Shown here piece by piece: positions 29,767-38,454 of a DNA stretch of 64,000 nucleotides (the first letter of the stretch is position 1; each line of letters opens with the position of its first letter). The DNA lies in assembly GCA_963575745.1 (NCBI GenBank), contig CAUYUJ010000847.1, positions 468,794-532,793 on the forward strand, given 5' to 3'. This DNA is from Prorocentrum cordatum. Lineage: Eukaryota; Sar; Dinophyceae; Prorocentrales; Prorocentraceae. A model generated the notes under the pieces. The model saw only the letters and a program-made list of their open reading frames with translations, was not told the DNA's origin and did no database searches. The translations under genes were made by a program, and so were the position numbers.

Positions 29767-31248
29767 ATGGCGGCTCCCCAGGTCAACCTCACCATTAACG
29801 GCTCCATGGTCGACCAGAGCCCGGCTGGGGACGGACCGGTTGCGCGTGAGAACCTCAACCGCCGTGTTGACGACATGGTGCACGTTGCTCACGCGTTTAC
29901 CGTAACCCTCACTAACATGGCGATCAACTTTCACGGAGCCTACGACAAACACGTTGACGAGGTGCAAAGGGCCGCGGATGACACGGCGAAGAGGATCGAG
30001 GAATTAACGCGGCAGAACGAGGCGCTGATCCAGGACAGTGACGACGTCAACGAGAATCTCCAAAGGGCGCAGGCGGAGATTAACGCTCTTATGGCGACGA
30101 TTACGGACCTGAACATTCAGAATCGCGACTCGGGAGTTAACACGGAGGAGAATGCAACCAAGTATAGGCGCATCAACGACAACATTGGTTACCTCCTGAA
30201 CACCGCCAAGCGCCTTACCGAGAACATCACGCCCCTGCAGGACTTCGAGGGTAAACGTGATGCGGCACTACGCCTGTTGGTGGCAGTAACAGAGAGGCTG
30301 GAAGGATTACAGAGGTTCTTGCATGACCCGATGAACTCCCCGGTTACCAACGTCCCGCAGGTTCCTCCGCCGTTGCCCGAGCAGCCCCCAACGGCAGTGG
30401 CCGCCAAGGCACCTCCCACTGCAGTCAACGCGGCGGCCGGGGCCAGCCAGCCTCTAGCCCGAGCTGCCGCGGCATCGGGTGCACCCCCGGCTCAGGGCTT
30501 TACCGGCACCACGCTCAAGACCGGAGGGTTCGGTCGATCCGTGTCGCCGAATAAGATCCCGCAGTCAACGTCACCTCAACCTGTTTACAAGAAAGCACCC
30601 AAGGCCATGCATGAGCGTAAACGGGAATTGGAAGAGTTACTGCAGCTGGGAATGAAGATGGATGAAGATCGTGCACAGGGCAGTCAACGTGACGAAGTGT
30701 CAAAAGGCCCTGCCCCGGTGGTGAACGCGAGGGCGCCCAAGCCGCCTCCTCCAGGCCTTGGTGAGTCAGGTGCATCGAGCAGTGTTAGCGGCATGAATCC
30801 TCCGCCTCCGGTGCCCAAGAAGTTATCGACCCAGCATGTTCCTCCACCGCAGCCTCAAGCTGTTAACCGTACGGACGAGCAGCTTGCGGCATACTCGCGG
30901 AACATTGCCAGGGGCATGTACCGCCCACTGTACCATGTCAACGGCCGCATGCCCATGGTGAACGACAGGAGCGAGGACCGCGATGTCAACTACAAGGTGG
31001 AGCCCGACCCCAGGGAGGTAGTCGCGTTAACGATGAAGACGCGCGACAACTGGCGCAGGTTCGAAGGCAACTTCGTCGGACATGTGGCAAAAGAGGGGTT
31101 AACGACTCCAGGTGGTCGATCTATCCAGGGCAACACGGGGCGGGAGCTTAACGACTACGATGAGGTGTTCGTCGACATTTACGGGCAGCACGCTTACGGC
31201 TTCCTTGGTTACTCCGTGTTGAAGGGCCCAAGCAGCGATCTCAGTTGA
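29767..31248 (+). CDS. Extra retrotransposon ORF, post-pol (coiled-coil/Pro-rich)
   Basis: 493 residues from ATG 29767 (ggcATGG; the frame is open upstream to 29617). Not recognised. N-terminal third: helical, heptad-like segment (VDEVQRAADDTAKRIEELTRQ region), likely coiled coil. Middle (about residues 195-390): Pro/Ala-rich with PPPLPEQPP and KPPPPGLGE runs, resembling SH3/WW-ligand disorder. C-terminal ~110 residues: folded-looking, with IARGMYRPLYHVNGR and DEVFVDIYGQHAYGFLGYS. It lies between pol and the 3' LTR, the envelope position of Sireviruses and retroviruses, but I see no signal peptide or membrane segment. GC content is visibly higher than gag-pol, suggesting a separate origin. 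The last codons overlap the next frame. Confidence 0.75.
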   Translation: MAAPQVNLTINGSMVDQSPAGDGPVARENLNRRVDDMVHVAHAFTVTLTNMAINFHGAYDKHVDEVQRAADDTAKRIEELTRQNEALIQDSDDVNENLQRAQAEINALMATITDLNIQNRDSGVNTEENATKYRRINDNIGYLLNTAKRLTENITPLQDFEGKRDAALRLLVAVTERLEGLQRFLHDPMNSPVTNVPQVPPPLPEQPPTAVAAKAPPTAVNAAAGASQPLARAAAASGAPPAQGFTGTTLKTGGFGRSVSPNKIPQSTSPQPVYKKAPKAMHERKRELEELLQLGMKMDEDRAQGSQRDEVSKGPAPVVNARAPKPPPPGLGESGASSSVSGMNPPPPVPKKLSTQHVPPPQPQAVNRTDEQLAAYSRNIARGMYRPLYHVNGRMPMVNDRSEDRDVNYKVEPDPREVVALTMKTRDNWRRFEGNFVGHVAKEGLTTPGGRSIQGNTGRELNDYDEVFVDIYGQHAYGFLGYSVLKGPSSDLS

Positions 31249-31844
31249 CGGAGAAGGAGCTGGAAAAGCACGACGAGTGGGTTGACGCGGTCGGGCACGT
31301 ACAATCCCTGTTCGACGACGAGTACGTGCCGCCGATCCACGTTAACGACCTCCACCCAGTGCGGTTCGACGTTCACAGCTGCCCAGACACACAGGTCTAC
31401 GTCAACAAGGCACCAGAAATGAACGAGAAACAGCTTAACGGCCTTCTGCTAACGTGGGCCGGGATGCTGCCCCACGGCAACCCCACCGTGATCTCCGTTA
31501 AGCACCTGGTGGAAGACACTTACGGACCGCACGGTTACATCTCAACTGGGGTTACCGTGATCAGGTTTGCGACGCACGACCTTGCCAAGCTCTATTGCCG
31601 TTACATGAACGGGCTCCAGGTGTATTACCACAACATTGTTGACGGGTCCACCAAGAGCTTTGACGAGGGGTGCTGGCTGGACGACGAGGAGCGCATTAAC
31701 GCGCACCTGGACACCGACTATTACAGCCCGACGCAGGCCCTTAACAGGGTGTCGTCCTATACGGCGGCCAGCGTGGGGCACCGTGGTTTACCGAAGTCCA
31801 GGGGCGCGCGTGCTCCGTCAGTGAGGCGCCCGCGCCGCTCGTAA
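31164..31844 (+). CDS. Continuation of extra ORF in -1 frame (possible RRM-like domain)
   Basis: The frame is open from 31164 and overlaps the previous ORF to 31248. The protein sense begins about 31248 (TEKELEKHDEWVDAVG). It probably forms one protein with the preceding ORF, joined either by a -1 shift or, more simply, separated by a 1-nt indel in this copy. The C-terminal half has TGVTVIRFATHDLAKLYCRY followed by MNG, reminiscent of an RRM RNP1 strand and helix 2. It ends with a basic tail (RRPRRS). If RRM-like, it could bind element RNA. No firm family match. Confidence 0.6.
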   Translation, partial: GVRRHLRAARLRLPWLLRVEGPKQRSQLTEKELEKHDEWVDAVGHVQSLFDDEYVPPIHVNDLHPVRFDVHSCPDTQVYVNKAPEMNEKQLNGLLLTWAGMLPHGNPTVISVKHLVEDTYGPHGYISTGVTVIRFATHDLAKLYCRYMNGLQVYYHNIVDGSTKSFDEGCWLDDEERINAHLDTDYYSPTQALNRVSSYTAASVGHRGLPKSRGARAPSVRRPRRS

Positions 31845-32243
31845 ACGGTGACAGGTGACCGGCATGCCTTTCTTTTACGCTCGCTCTCATCTCCCCTCTC
31901 AACCAGGCTTAACAATAGCGTTGCAGTAGACCATTGAGCTGAATCTATTTGCATGTGCATCTTTTATAGTTTCCGCAGGTATTGGCGCATAAAAAGCGAA
32001 AGCAATCAAAACCATATAAATGCTAGCCTGCCGTGTGAACTTTGGATGCTACGTTTAAACTCGTAACTGATTGAATGTTTACTTGAGCTCACGTTGCATG
32101 TCTGAGAGACGTGGTGCTCGTGAACGTTGTTACGAGATATTTCGAATTCGGTGATGTAACGATGTTCACGCAGCCTGTTGCTTGATTTAACCTGTCTTTG
32201 AGTTTACAGGCACCTCCCCGTCAGCCAATGCGGACTGGCGTCC
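31845..32243 (+). other. 3' untranslated region of the retrotransposon
   Basis: About 400 bp, noticeably AT-richer than the upstream ORFs, without coding sense, leading to the polypurine tract. Confidence 0.7.
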
Positions 32244-32252
32244 GAGGGGGGG
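32244..32252 (+). other. Polypurine tract
   Basis: GAGGGGGGG directly abuts the TG of the 3' LTR and is the expected primer for plus-strand DNA synthesis. Confidence 0.85.
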
Positions 32253-32427
32253 TGTTAACATGCAAGCATGCGTGTGACAGGGGAGGAATAGTAACCCTGC
32301 TGCCTTTGGCTCAAGTGTTTAACGGTCGAAGCTACATAGACCTGCTTTGCCGTTCGGGAGTATAAAGGTGACCAATCGTTATCATTGTCGCCAAGCTCCC
32401 GTGCAGAACCCTCCTCGGGGTTTTGCA
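32253..32427 (+). repeat. 3' LTR (175 bp)
   Basis: Identical to 22166-22340 except A at 32374 for T at 22287. It carries the same TATAAAG (32361-32367) and spliced-leader-like TTTGGCTCAAG (32305-32315). Confidence 0.95.
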
Positions 32428-32432
32428 AGGGA
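32428..32432 (+). repeat. Target site duplication, right (AGGGA)
   Basis: Matches 22161-22165. The sequence beyond continues the purine-rich triplet tract for a few bases. Confidence 0.85.
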
Positions 32433-32574
32433 GGAGGGGCCCCCGATCGCCCACTCGTGGCCGCGAGGGGCCTGGCAGCCCGCTCCGCCCCAGCGCGTGC
32501 GCGGCGTCGCCCTCGGAGGCCCATCTCGCCGGATCGGCGAGGTGTTGCCGCCGATCCACCCAGAAACTCGATGC

Positions 32575-32715
32575 TTCCCTCCCTGAGCTGGTCCTCCAGA
32601 CCTCCGACGTCCGGTCCGTCGTCCCGACTCGTTCTTGAACGCTCCCAGGGCCTGGCGAGGGCCACCGGAGGCCGAAAGACCTTCCGTCGTGATTACTTCG
32701 CAACGCGAGGGGGTC
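32575..32715 (+). repeat. F4 dispersed repeat
   Basis: cagacctccgacgtccgg, gtcgtcccgactcgttcttg, ggcgagggccaccggaggcc, and a closing ccgtcgtgattacttcgcaa. Confidence 0.65.
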
Positions 32716-33480
32716 CGGGCTCCCGCCTGACTTCCCCCACATACTTACCCGCCTGGGCGGGTCTCTCAAGCGTTCGGGCGACCTGCGCCGCCGGGCGAGC
32801 CACCTTCGGGATGGTTTAGGGCGGCTTGGTCGTTTTCCTCGACCACGTCGCGCAGAAGGAGGAGGGGGAAGGCTTCTCACAAGCGCCCCTGTTTCTTCGA
32901 AGGGGCGGGCCGTGTCTGTAGATGTGAGGCCGGCGCCCTCTAAGGAGCAGCCTCCTTCTAAGATCAGGCGATCGCACATATGGATCAAGGGGGCGTGGAT
33001 TAGCGACGGGTCCCGTTTCCATCAGAAATCGCAGATTTCCGCCGCCGAACGAAGCGGCACAGGCCGCATTTTGGGGAGGGCACCAAAGCCATGGATCGCT
33101 AATCCAACTGTGCGCGCCCCCGGTAAGAAGCCCCCCCTCCCCTTTGCCCCCCCGGGGGGGGATAGGGAAAGGGGGGTTACGAAATCTGCTGCATGCAGCT
33201 GGTTTCGGCCCCGCCGCCGGGCCCATTCCTCGATACATGGGCGCCTCTCGGCGCCGGGAGGCGCTGGGAAACTCAGCTACGTGAGCTGATGCTCGACCCT
33301 ACCCTTTGCTATCCCCCCCTTTCGTTCCTCCTTTGCCCTCTGCGCGCCGCCAATTTCCGCAGGTCGTCTCGGGCGCCCTCGGCCGCCTCAGTCCCCAGGG
33401 CCGCGTCGGGTGACGGGCCGTCCGGTGCGAGGTTTTTTTCTTGGGGTCTCGAGGTCGTCGCGCGGTCTGTCGTTGTGGCG
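32716..33480. other. No gene recognised
   Basis: Mixed GC-rich sequence. A C-run/G-run inverted pair lies at about 33128-33180. No protein motif or further repeat recognised. Confidence 0.45.
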
Positions 33481-33489
33481 GCTTCGACA

Positions 33490-33615
33490 CCGGTCTCGCT
33501 CTCTCTCTCTCTCTCTTTCTCGCTCTCTCTCCCCCTCTCCCTCTCTCTCTCTCTATCGTTCTCTCCATATATAGTTCTCTCTCTCTCTCTCTCTCTCTCG
33601 TTCTGTCCATCTCTT

Positions 33616-33657
<42 letters not shown>

Positions 33658-33690
33658 TCTCTTTGTTATCTCTCTCTCTCTCTCTTTCTC
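33490..33690 (+). repeat. (CT)n microsatellite
   Basis: About 200 bp of CTCTCT with T and C interruptions. It reads as Ser/Leu in both plus frames. Confidence 0.95.
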
Positions 33691-33966
33691 TCTTTCTACG
33701 TACAGATGTATGTATGTAAATGTATACGTATACAGATAGAGCAAGAGAGAAAGAGAGAGAGAGAGCGCGCGCGCGCAACAGTTCGGACACCGTGTGTCTG
33801 GGCGCGGGGCTACAAACGCCACGCTACGCCCGCCTCTTGTGGCGGGAGGGGCCCCATGCATTACATGGGGGTGGCGAGAAGACCTCCCCCCGAGCGCGGT
33901 TTGCTCGAAACTACGACTGGGAAGCAGAGGAGGGCATGGCGATTCCTCCCCACGCCTCCTCTCCCC

Positions 33967-34035
33967 GCTCTTCCTCCTCCTCCTCCTCCTCCTCCTCCTC
34001 CTCCTCCTCCTCCTCCTCCTCCTCCTCCTCCTCCA
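33967..34035 (+). repeat. (TCC)n microsatellite at the 5' edge of LINE A
   Basis: Clean TCC run of about 65 bp. The LINE-like sequence begins just after it. Confidence 0.9.
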
Positions 34036-34173
34036 GCCGCTTTGGCCCAAGTGATTCTTGGGTTTCCAGCTGCCGTCTTCAGAGCGGTAATCGCAGCTGC
34101 GAGCCAACGGCTCGGTTTCAGTTCAGGCCGAGGGACCTCATCCCTCCAGTATCCACGCGCCTTGTGCAGCCGC

Positions 34174-35295
34174 ATGGGGCAAGACCCTGAGGTCCTACCA
34201 GGCCCGAAGGCGCCTATGTGGGGATGTCCATCCTGCGGGCGCAACAGCAACTTCGCGTCCCGCATCAAGTGCCTGTGCGGGAAGAAGGCCCCGCAGGCAA
34301 TCACCGACAAGGCTAAGAAAGCAGCAGCGGAGCTCCAGTCGCCCCCCCGTGGCAAGCCACCTCGTGCTCCTGGTGGCGCTTGGGCCCGTGGTCCTCCGCA
34401 GGATGCTTCCAACTCAGTGGTGCGATCCATCAGTGCGCTGCAGAAGCAGATGGAATCCCTCGTCAAGCAGTTCGGCCAGCAGGCGGGCAGCCGCCCACAG
34501 CCCGCAGGCGCACCACCAGATGCTGCTGATGGAGGAGGCGCTGACATGGCCAGTGACGAGGTCACCAAAGTTTTGTTTGCCAAGATCAAGTCCTTGGAGA
34601 ACACCCTCCAAGGGATTCGAAGCGATGAGCAGTTCCCTGTCGCCATCAAGCAAGCCATGGAGAAGGAGCTGGCTGATGCGCGCAAGGAGTTCAATTCTAC
34701 AAAGCCTCCTTTGTCGCGCCACACGGCGCTGGGCCACAAGTTGCAGAGGTCCAATGCCAAGCTGGAGCGCCTCGACGAGGATACCAAGACCCAGCAGGCC
34801 CTCATCCAGGCGGCTCAGGCTGAGCTGCAAAAGATGGAGGAGAAAGCCAAGCTGGTCAGAGTGGAGATCGAAGCCACCAAGCTGGAGCTCCAGGCGCAGG
34901 TGGCCCCGACCAGTGCGGTGCCAACATGTGTCCTGGACGCGGACGCGGTCAAGGACAAGCCTGAGGTGCAGCAGCTCATGGCCTCCCCGCCGTTCGCCGA
35001 ATACCAGAAGTTGTTCGAGCAGCAGTGCCAGGCTCGGGCAGCCCAAGTTCCTCCCCCTCCTTCGGCCCCAGTGGGCTCGGGAGGGGTCCCTGGTGGCCCT
35101 GGTACTCCAGGGGCCAGTGGAAGTGATGGGGGTGAGAACATCCCCACTGCCATGGACACAGATTTGGAAGATATTTCGGATGAAGGCATTGACAAACTCA
35201 TCGAAGCTGCCAGGTCAGAGGAAGATAATAAGCGTGCCTCCGGAGATCTTCTCAAGCAGTTGGGCGTTCAGGCCAAGACACAAAAGTGTGGGTGA
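34174..35295 (+). CDS. LINE A ORF1 protein (zinc finger, coiled coil)
   Basis: 373 residues from ATG 34174. The frame stays open far upstream only because of the TCC and CT repeats. N-terminal single zinc motif WGCPSCGRN..SRIKCLCGKK (residues 16-38), resembling a RanBP2-type finger but with a one-residue gap in the last Cys pair. Then a Pro/Gly linker, a long helical coiled-coil region (about residues 130-255, including AELQKMEEKAKLVRVEIEAT), a Pro/Gly-rich stretch and an acidic tail (MDTDLEDISDEGIDKL). LINE ORF1 proteins bind element RNA and act as chaperones, and the architecture fits that role. Frame intact. It overlaps the open frame of the endonuclease, which lies in another phase. Confidence 0.75.
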   Translation: MGQDPEVLPGPKAPMWGCPSCGRNSNFASRIKCLCGKKAPQAITDKAKKAAAELQSPPRGKPPRAPGGAWARGPPQDASNSVVRSISALQKQMESLVKQFGQQAGSRPQPAGAPPDAADGGGADMASDEVTKVLFAKIKSLENTLQGIRSDEQFPVAIKQAMEKELADARKEFNSTKPPLSRHTALGHKLQRSNAKLERLDEDTKTQQALIQAAQAELQKMEEKAKLVRVEIEATKLELQAQVAPTSAVPTCVLDADAVKDKPEVQQLMASPPFAEYQKLFEQQCQARAAQVPPPPSAPVGSGGVPGGPGTPGASGSDGGENIPTAMDTDLEDISDEGIDKLIEAARSEEDNKRASGDLLKQLGVQAKTQKCG

Positions 35296-36972
35296 CGCTA
35301 TTTTCGACGGCCCAGCTCCCAAGTGTTGTGGCATTCCTCTCTCCTGCACAGGTGCTCCCGTCCCACCTCTGAAGGGAGCCCCGTCCAGGTCCAATACTGA
35401 GTTTGGGCAGTATTCGGTTGAGAGTTTCAACGGTTCCTGCTGGGCCACGCTCAAGCGGCGCTTGCGCGAGAGCTCGGCGATTCTCCTTTGTGCGCAGGAG
35501 GTCGGCATCAGTGCGGACTTCATCGGCAGGGCCAGCGACAAGGCACGACGTCTTGGCTGGCATGCTCTGTTTGCCCCAAGCTACCTCAACCCTGAGACTG
35601 GTAAGTTCTCGGCAGGTGTTGCTATCTTTGGAAGATTGGGTATTGGCATCAGATGGCCCCCTGAAGGTGAGACTCCAGTGGCGCCCCATCGTATACTCAA
35701 AGTTTTGGTTGATTTCCCTGGATGGCCGACGTTATCGCTGTTCTCGGTTTACCTGAAGTCGGCGGAAGGACTAGGGCCCATCAACGCGGCTCTGTTGGCC
35801 CAGTTGGGCCCTGCTATCTCAGACCCCACCCACTCGATCGTGGCTGGCGATTTCAACATGTCTCCTGAGGTTCTGGAAGGCTCTGGGTTCGTTCGGAAGC
35901 TAGGTATGCTCACGATGGCCCCGATGATGCCCACATGCAGGTCCCCGACATCCAGTACGATTATTGCTTTCTTCTTGGTAGTTCCTGGAGTGGCTCGGCT
36001 GGCCCAAGGGGTTGCTGCCGACACATATTGGGAGATCAAGCCCCACCGTCCAGTGTCACTAGCTATTCGCCCAGATGCGTTGACGGTCAAGCAGCTGGTC
36101 CACCGCAGCTTCCAGAAGTTACCCCTAGAGCTACCTTTCGGGCCTCGTCCTGCTGAGGGATGTTGGGAAGGCGCCCGCCACCTTGCAGTGCATGCAGTAG
36201 CGCGTGCGCGACACAGCCCTGCTGGCGAGGCCTGGGCTTGCTTGAATGCCGCGTGGTGCTTCTTCGTCGATTGTGCAGAACTCGAGCTGGTGAGATTTCT
36301 GGGAGTGGAGTCCAAGTCCTTGGGGGAGCGTGGTAATGCCATCAAGGCCTCATGGGCCCCAGTGTTCTACAGGCCGAAACTTGCAAATGATCAGCTCCAG
36401 GTCTGTTCAGGATGGCGATGGCTCTATCATGCTTTTGCCGAGTTTTTGCTGGCCACCGAGAGCCTCGCCGATGGCGGGTCCCAGGCAGCGATCCTCGAGG
36501 TGTCGCTGCAGCACTCGTGCCCAGGGGAAGGTCTCAACATCCGATTGGATGCCCCCCTCCGTGAGATGAGGCAACTCGCGGCCGAATGGCGTTCAGACCT
36601 TCCCTGCATGCACGAGTGGCGCGCGAGAGCTGATTTTTTCTTGGACACGATTGCCGAGGACCTCTCAGATGCCAATGACTTAGGGGACAAGCTCCAAAAG
36701 CAGTCGTGGGATACCTGGCAAAAGGAGGCCCTTGCAGGGTCGGCTCGGATGACGCATCGCTTCACGAAGCTGCAACGGAAATGGCAACCGACAGTTGTGC
36801 AGGTTGCCCCGGGGATATACTCAGCGGACCCCGTCAAGCTCCTGGAGGCTGAAACGGTTAAGCTGGGAGGTTTCTGGAAGGCCTCGTTGACCCCGCCAGA
36901 GGCTTGGATTCCAGACCGTAGGTGTTTCGAACGAGCGACCCCTGATCAGATAAGGATGGCATCGAGGTCGTT
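35296..36972 (+). pseudogene. LINE A ORF2, endonuclease region
   Basis: Exonuclease-endonuclease-phosphatase fold of APE-type LINEs, which nicks target DNA. Visible motifs: SFNGSCWATLKRRL, LLCAQEVGI (catalytic Glu), GKFSAGVAIFGRLGIG, SIVAGDFNMSPEVL (catalytic Asp/Asn) and KPHRPVSLAI (catalytic His). Between about 35905 and 35970 the expected QYDY stretch is read only in a neighbouring frame, indicating two compensating indels. After the endonuclease comes the linker to RT. The frame ends at 37019-37021 because of the 76-bp duplication. Confidence 0.8.
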
Positions 36973-37048
36973 CAGAGGCTTGGATTCCAGACCGCAGGTG
37001 TTTCGAACGAGCGACCCCTGATCAGATAAGGATGGCATCGAGGTCGTT
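36897..37048 (+). repeat. 76-bp tandem duplication disrupting ORF2
   Basis: 36897-36972 is repeated at 36973-37048 with one mismatch (T 36919, C 36995). 76 is not a multiple of three, so the duplication itself shifts the reading frame at the start of the RT domain. Confidence 0.95.
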
Positions 37049-38454
37049 CAGAACTCACACGGCACAGTCTTTGGGCTCCTTGCACGTGCGCCGCTTCTGC
37101 CTACTGAGCGACAGCGCCCTGGAGGTGATGTCGCTTCTTTTTCGAGGCGATCGAGCGTCTTGGCCTGTTCCCGTCGCAGTTGCTTTGGATGTTGCTACCA
37201 CTCCTGGAGAAGCCCAAGGGAGGATTGCGCCCTAGTCTACTTCTGGCTGCACCAGTTCGTATCTGGGAGCGTTCGAGGCGTCCTGAGGTTGATGAGTTTC
37301 TGGAGCGGGCTCATCGGCCCTATTGGTCTTTCGGCGCTGGGCAGTCCTCGGAGGCGACCGTCTGGTAACAATGTCTGTTGGCTGAAGAAGCGGCCAGTAG
37401 CGGGGACATCACGGCGGGGTTCATCTGGGATGGGCAAAAATACTACGAATCCTTTCGGTTGGCTTGGTTGAAGGCCCGAGCTGAGTACTGGGGTATCCCG
37501 CGAGTCCTCACCAAGACCCTGTACAATCTATGGCGCAGCCCTAGGATCCTCCGACTTGGGGCCCATCACAGTCCTTTGCTGCAGTTTGCAGAATCAGGAT
37601 TGCCAGCAGGTGATATTTTCAATGACGTGTTTGTCAAGGTGTATTCAATGTTTGAGTTTGATCAGTTTTGTATTCGCAACCCGCAGATATCGCTCGGATC
37701 ATACATCGATGATGACACGGTGACGATGTCTGGCGATCCTGGTACAGTAGTTCGCACGCTGACCTCGGCCGCGGCAGATTTGAAGTGGGTCTTTGAGGAG
37801 CGTCTTGATGTGAAGTTGGCCGCTGACAAGGCCACCACCTTCGCGACGAATCAACGTGTTGCGCACCGTTTGGCCAGGAGGATTGCGTGTCATTGCCCCT
37901 CCGTGCCCAGCAATGCCGTCGTCTCTTTGGGCTGCGACCTGGCCCCAGGACAGCGCAGGGAGTGTAAAGGCGGGGTCACCCAGCGTAAGACACGGTTTCA
38001 AGCTATGAAAAAAAAACGTCATGGATTCATCAGGTATTTCAGAAAGAAGCTTCCGCGGGATCGGTCTCGGATGAGCAAAATTTACATCTCGGGAGTTCGA
38101 CCTGGGGCAGGATACGGCTCAATGATCCTGGGGATGTCAGATAAGGAACTGGCTGAGCTCAGGACTGTTCTTCTATCAGGACTGACGCCAGCACACCGCG
38201 GTGTATCGATCATGGCGAAGGTCTGCATTCACGGCGACCCCGCCTGGCAGCAGGCGACGGCCCCTGCTAGACAGTGGGCACCCAGCCTTTGGCGCAGTCT
38301 GACGACGCCGAGCACGAGCCCCCTCTCCCTCCGAGACCACATCAGGATCTGGAGGTCTCTGGAGGCACAGCAGCTAGCTTTGGGACCCCAACAATGGAGA
38401 TACTCCCGAGGCCCTGGACATCGAATGCTTCTGAGTTTGCATCGGATAGGTTGA
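37032..38454 (+). pseudogene. LINE A ORF2, reverse transcriptase region
   Basis: Target-primed reverse transcriptase. The first part (SLHVRRFCLLSDSAL) is in one frame. After a T-run insertion near 37140 the frame changes and reads LLPLLEKPKGGLRPSLLLA, SSEATVW, TAA at 37366, TAGFIWDGQKYYESFRLAW (RT motif A), ESGLPAGDIFNDVFVKV and LGSYIDDDTVT (YIDD catalytic motif, about 37695-37725). It is stopped by TGA at 38452-38454 although the same frame continues in sense (QALNFNLWRDDLGRA). Confidence 0.85.

Larger units (their letters stand above)
22166..32427 (+). mobile_element. Ty1/copia-like LTR retrotransposon, full length, 10,262 bp
   Basis: Complete in outline: 175-bp LTRs with TGTTAACA..TTTTGCA ends, a primer-binding site touching the 5' LTR, gag-protease, pol in the copia order (integrase before reverse transcriptase), an extra coding unit after pol, a polypurine tract touching the 3' LTR, and a 5-bp target duplication. 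The LTRs differ at one position in 175 (T at 22287, A at 32374), so the insertion is recent. The copy is nevertheless defective: an in-frame TGA at 27518-27520 and a deletion with frameshift in RNase H near 29430. It is oriented like LINEs A and B and opposite to LINE C. GTTAAC occurs at least 15 times inside it, far above chance. Confidence 0.95.

Noticed and set aside
29767-31844. Envelope glycoprotein
   Set aside because: Position fits, but there is no signal peptide, transmembrane helix or cleavage motif in either frame.
33193-34173. N-terminal extension of LINE A ORF1
   Set aside because: The open frame upstream of ATG 34174 crosses CT and TCC microsatellites and is kept open by them.
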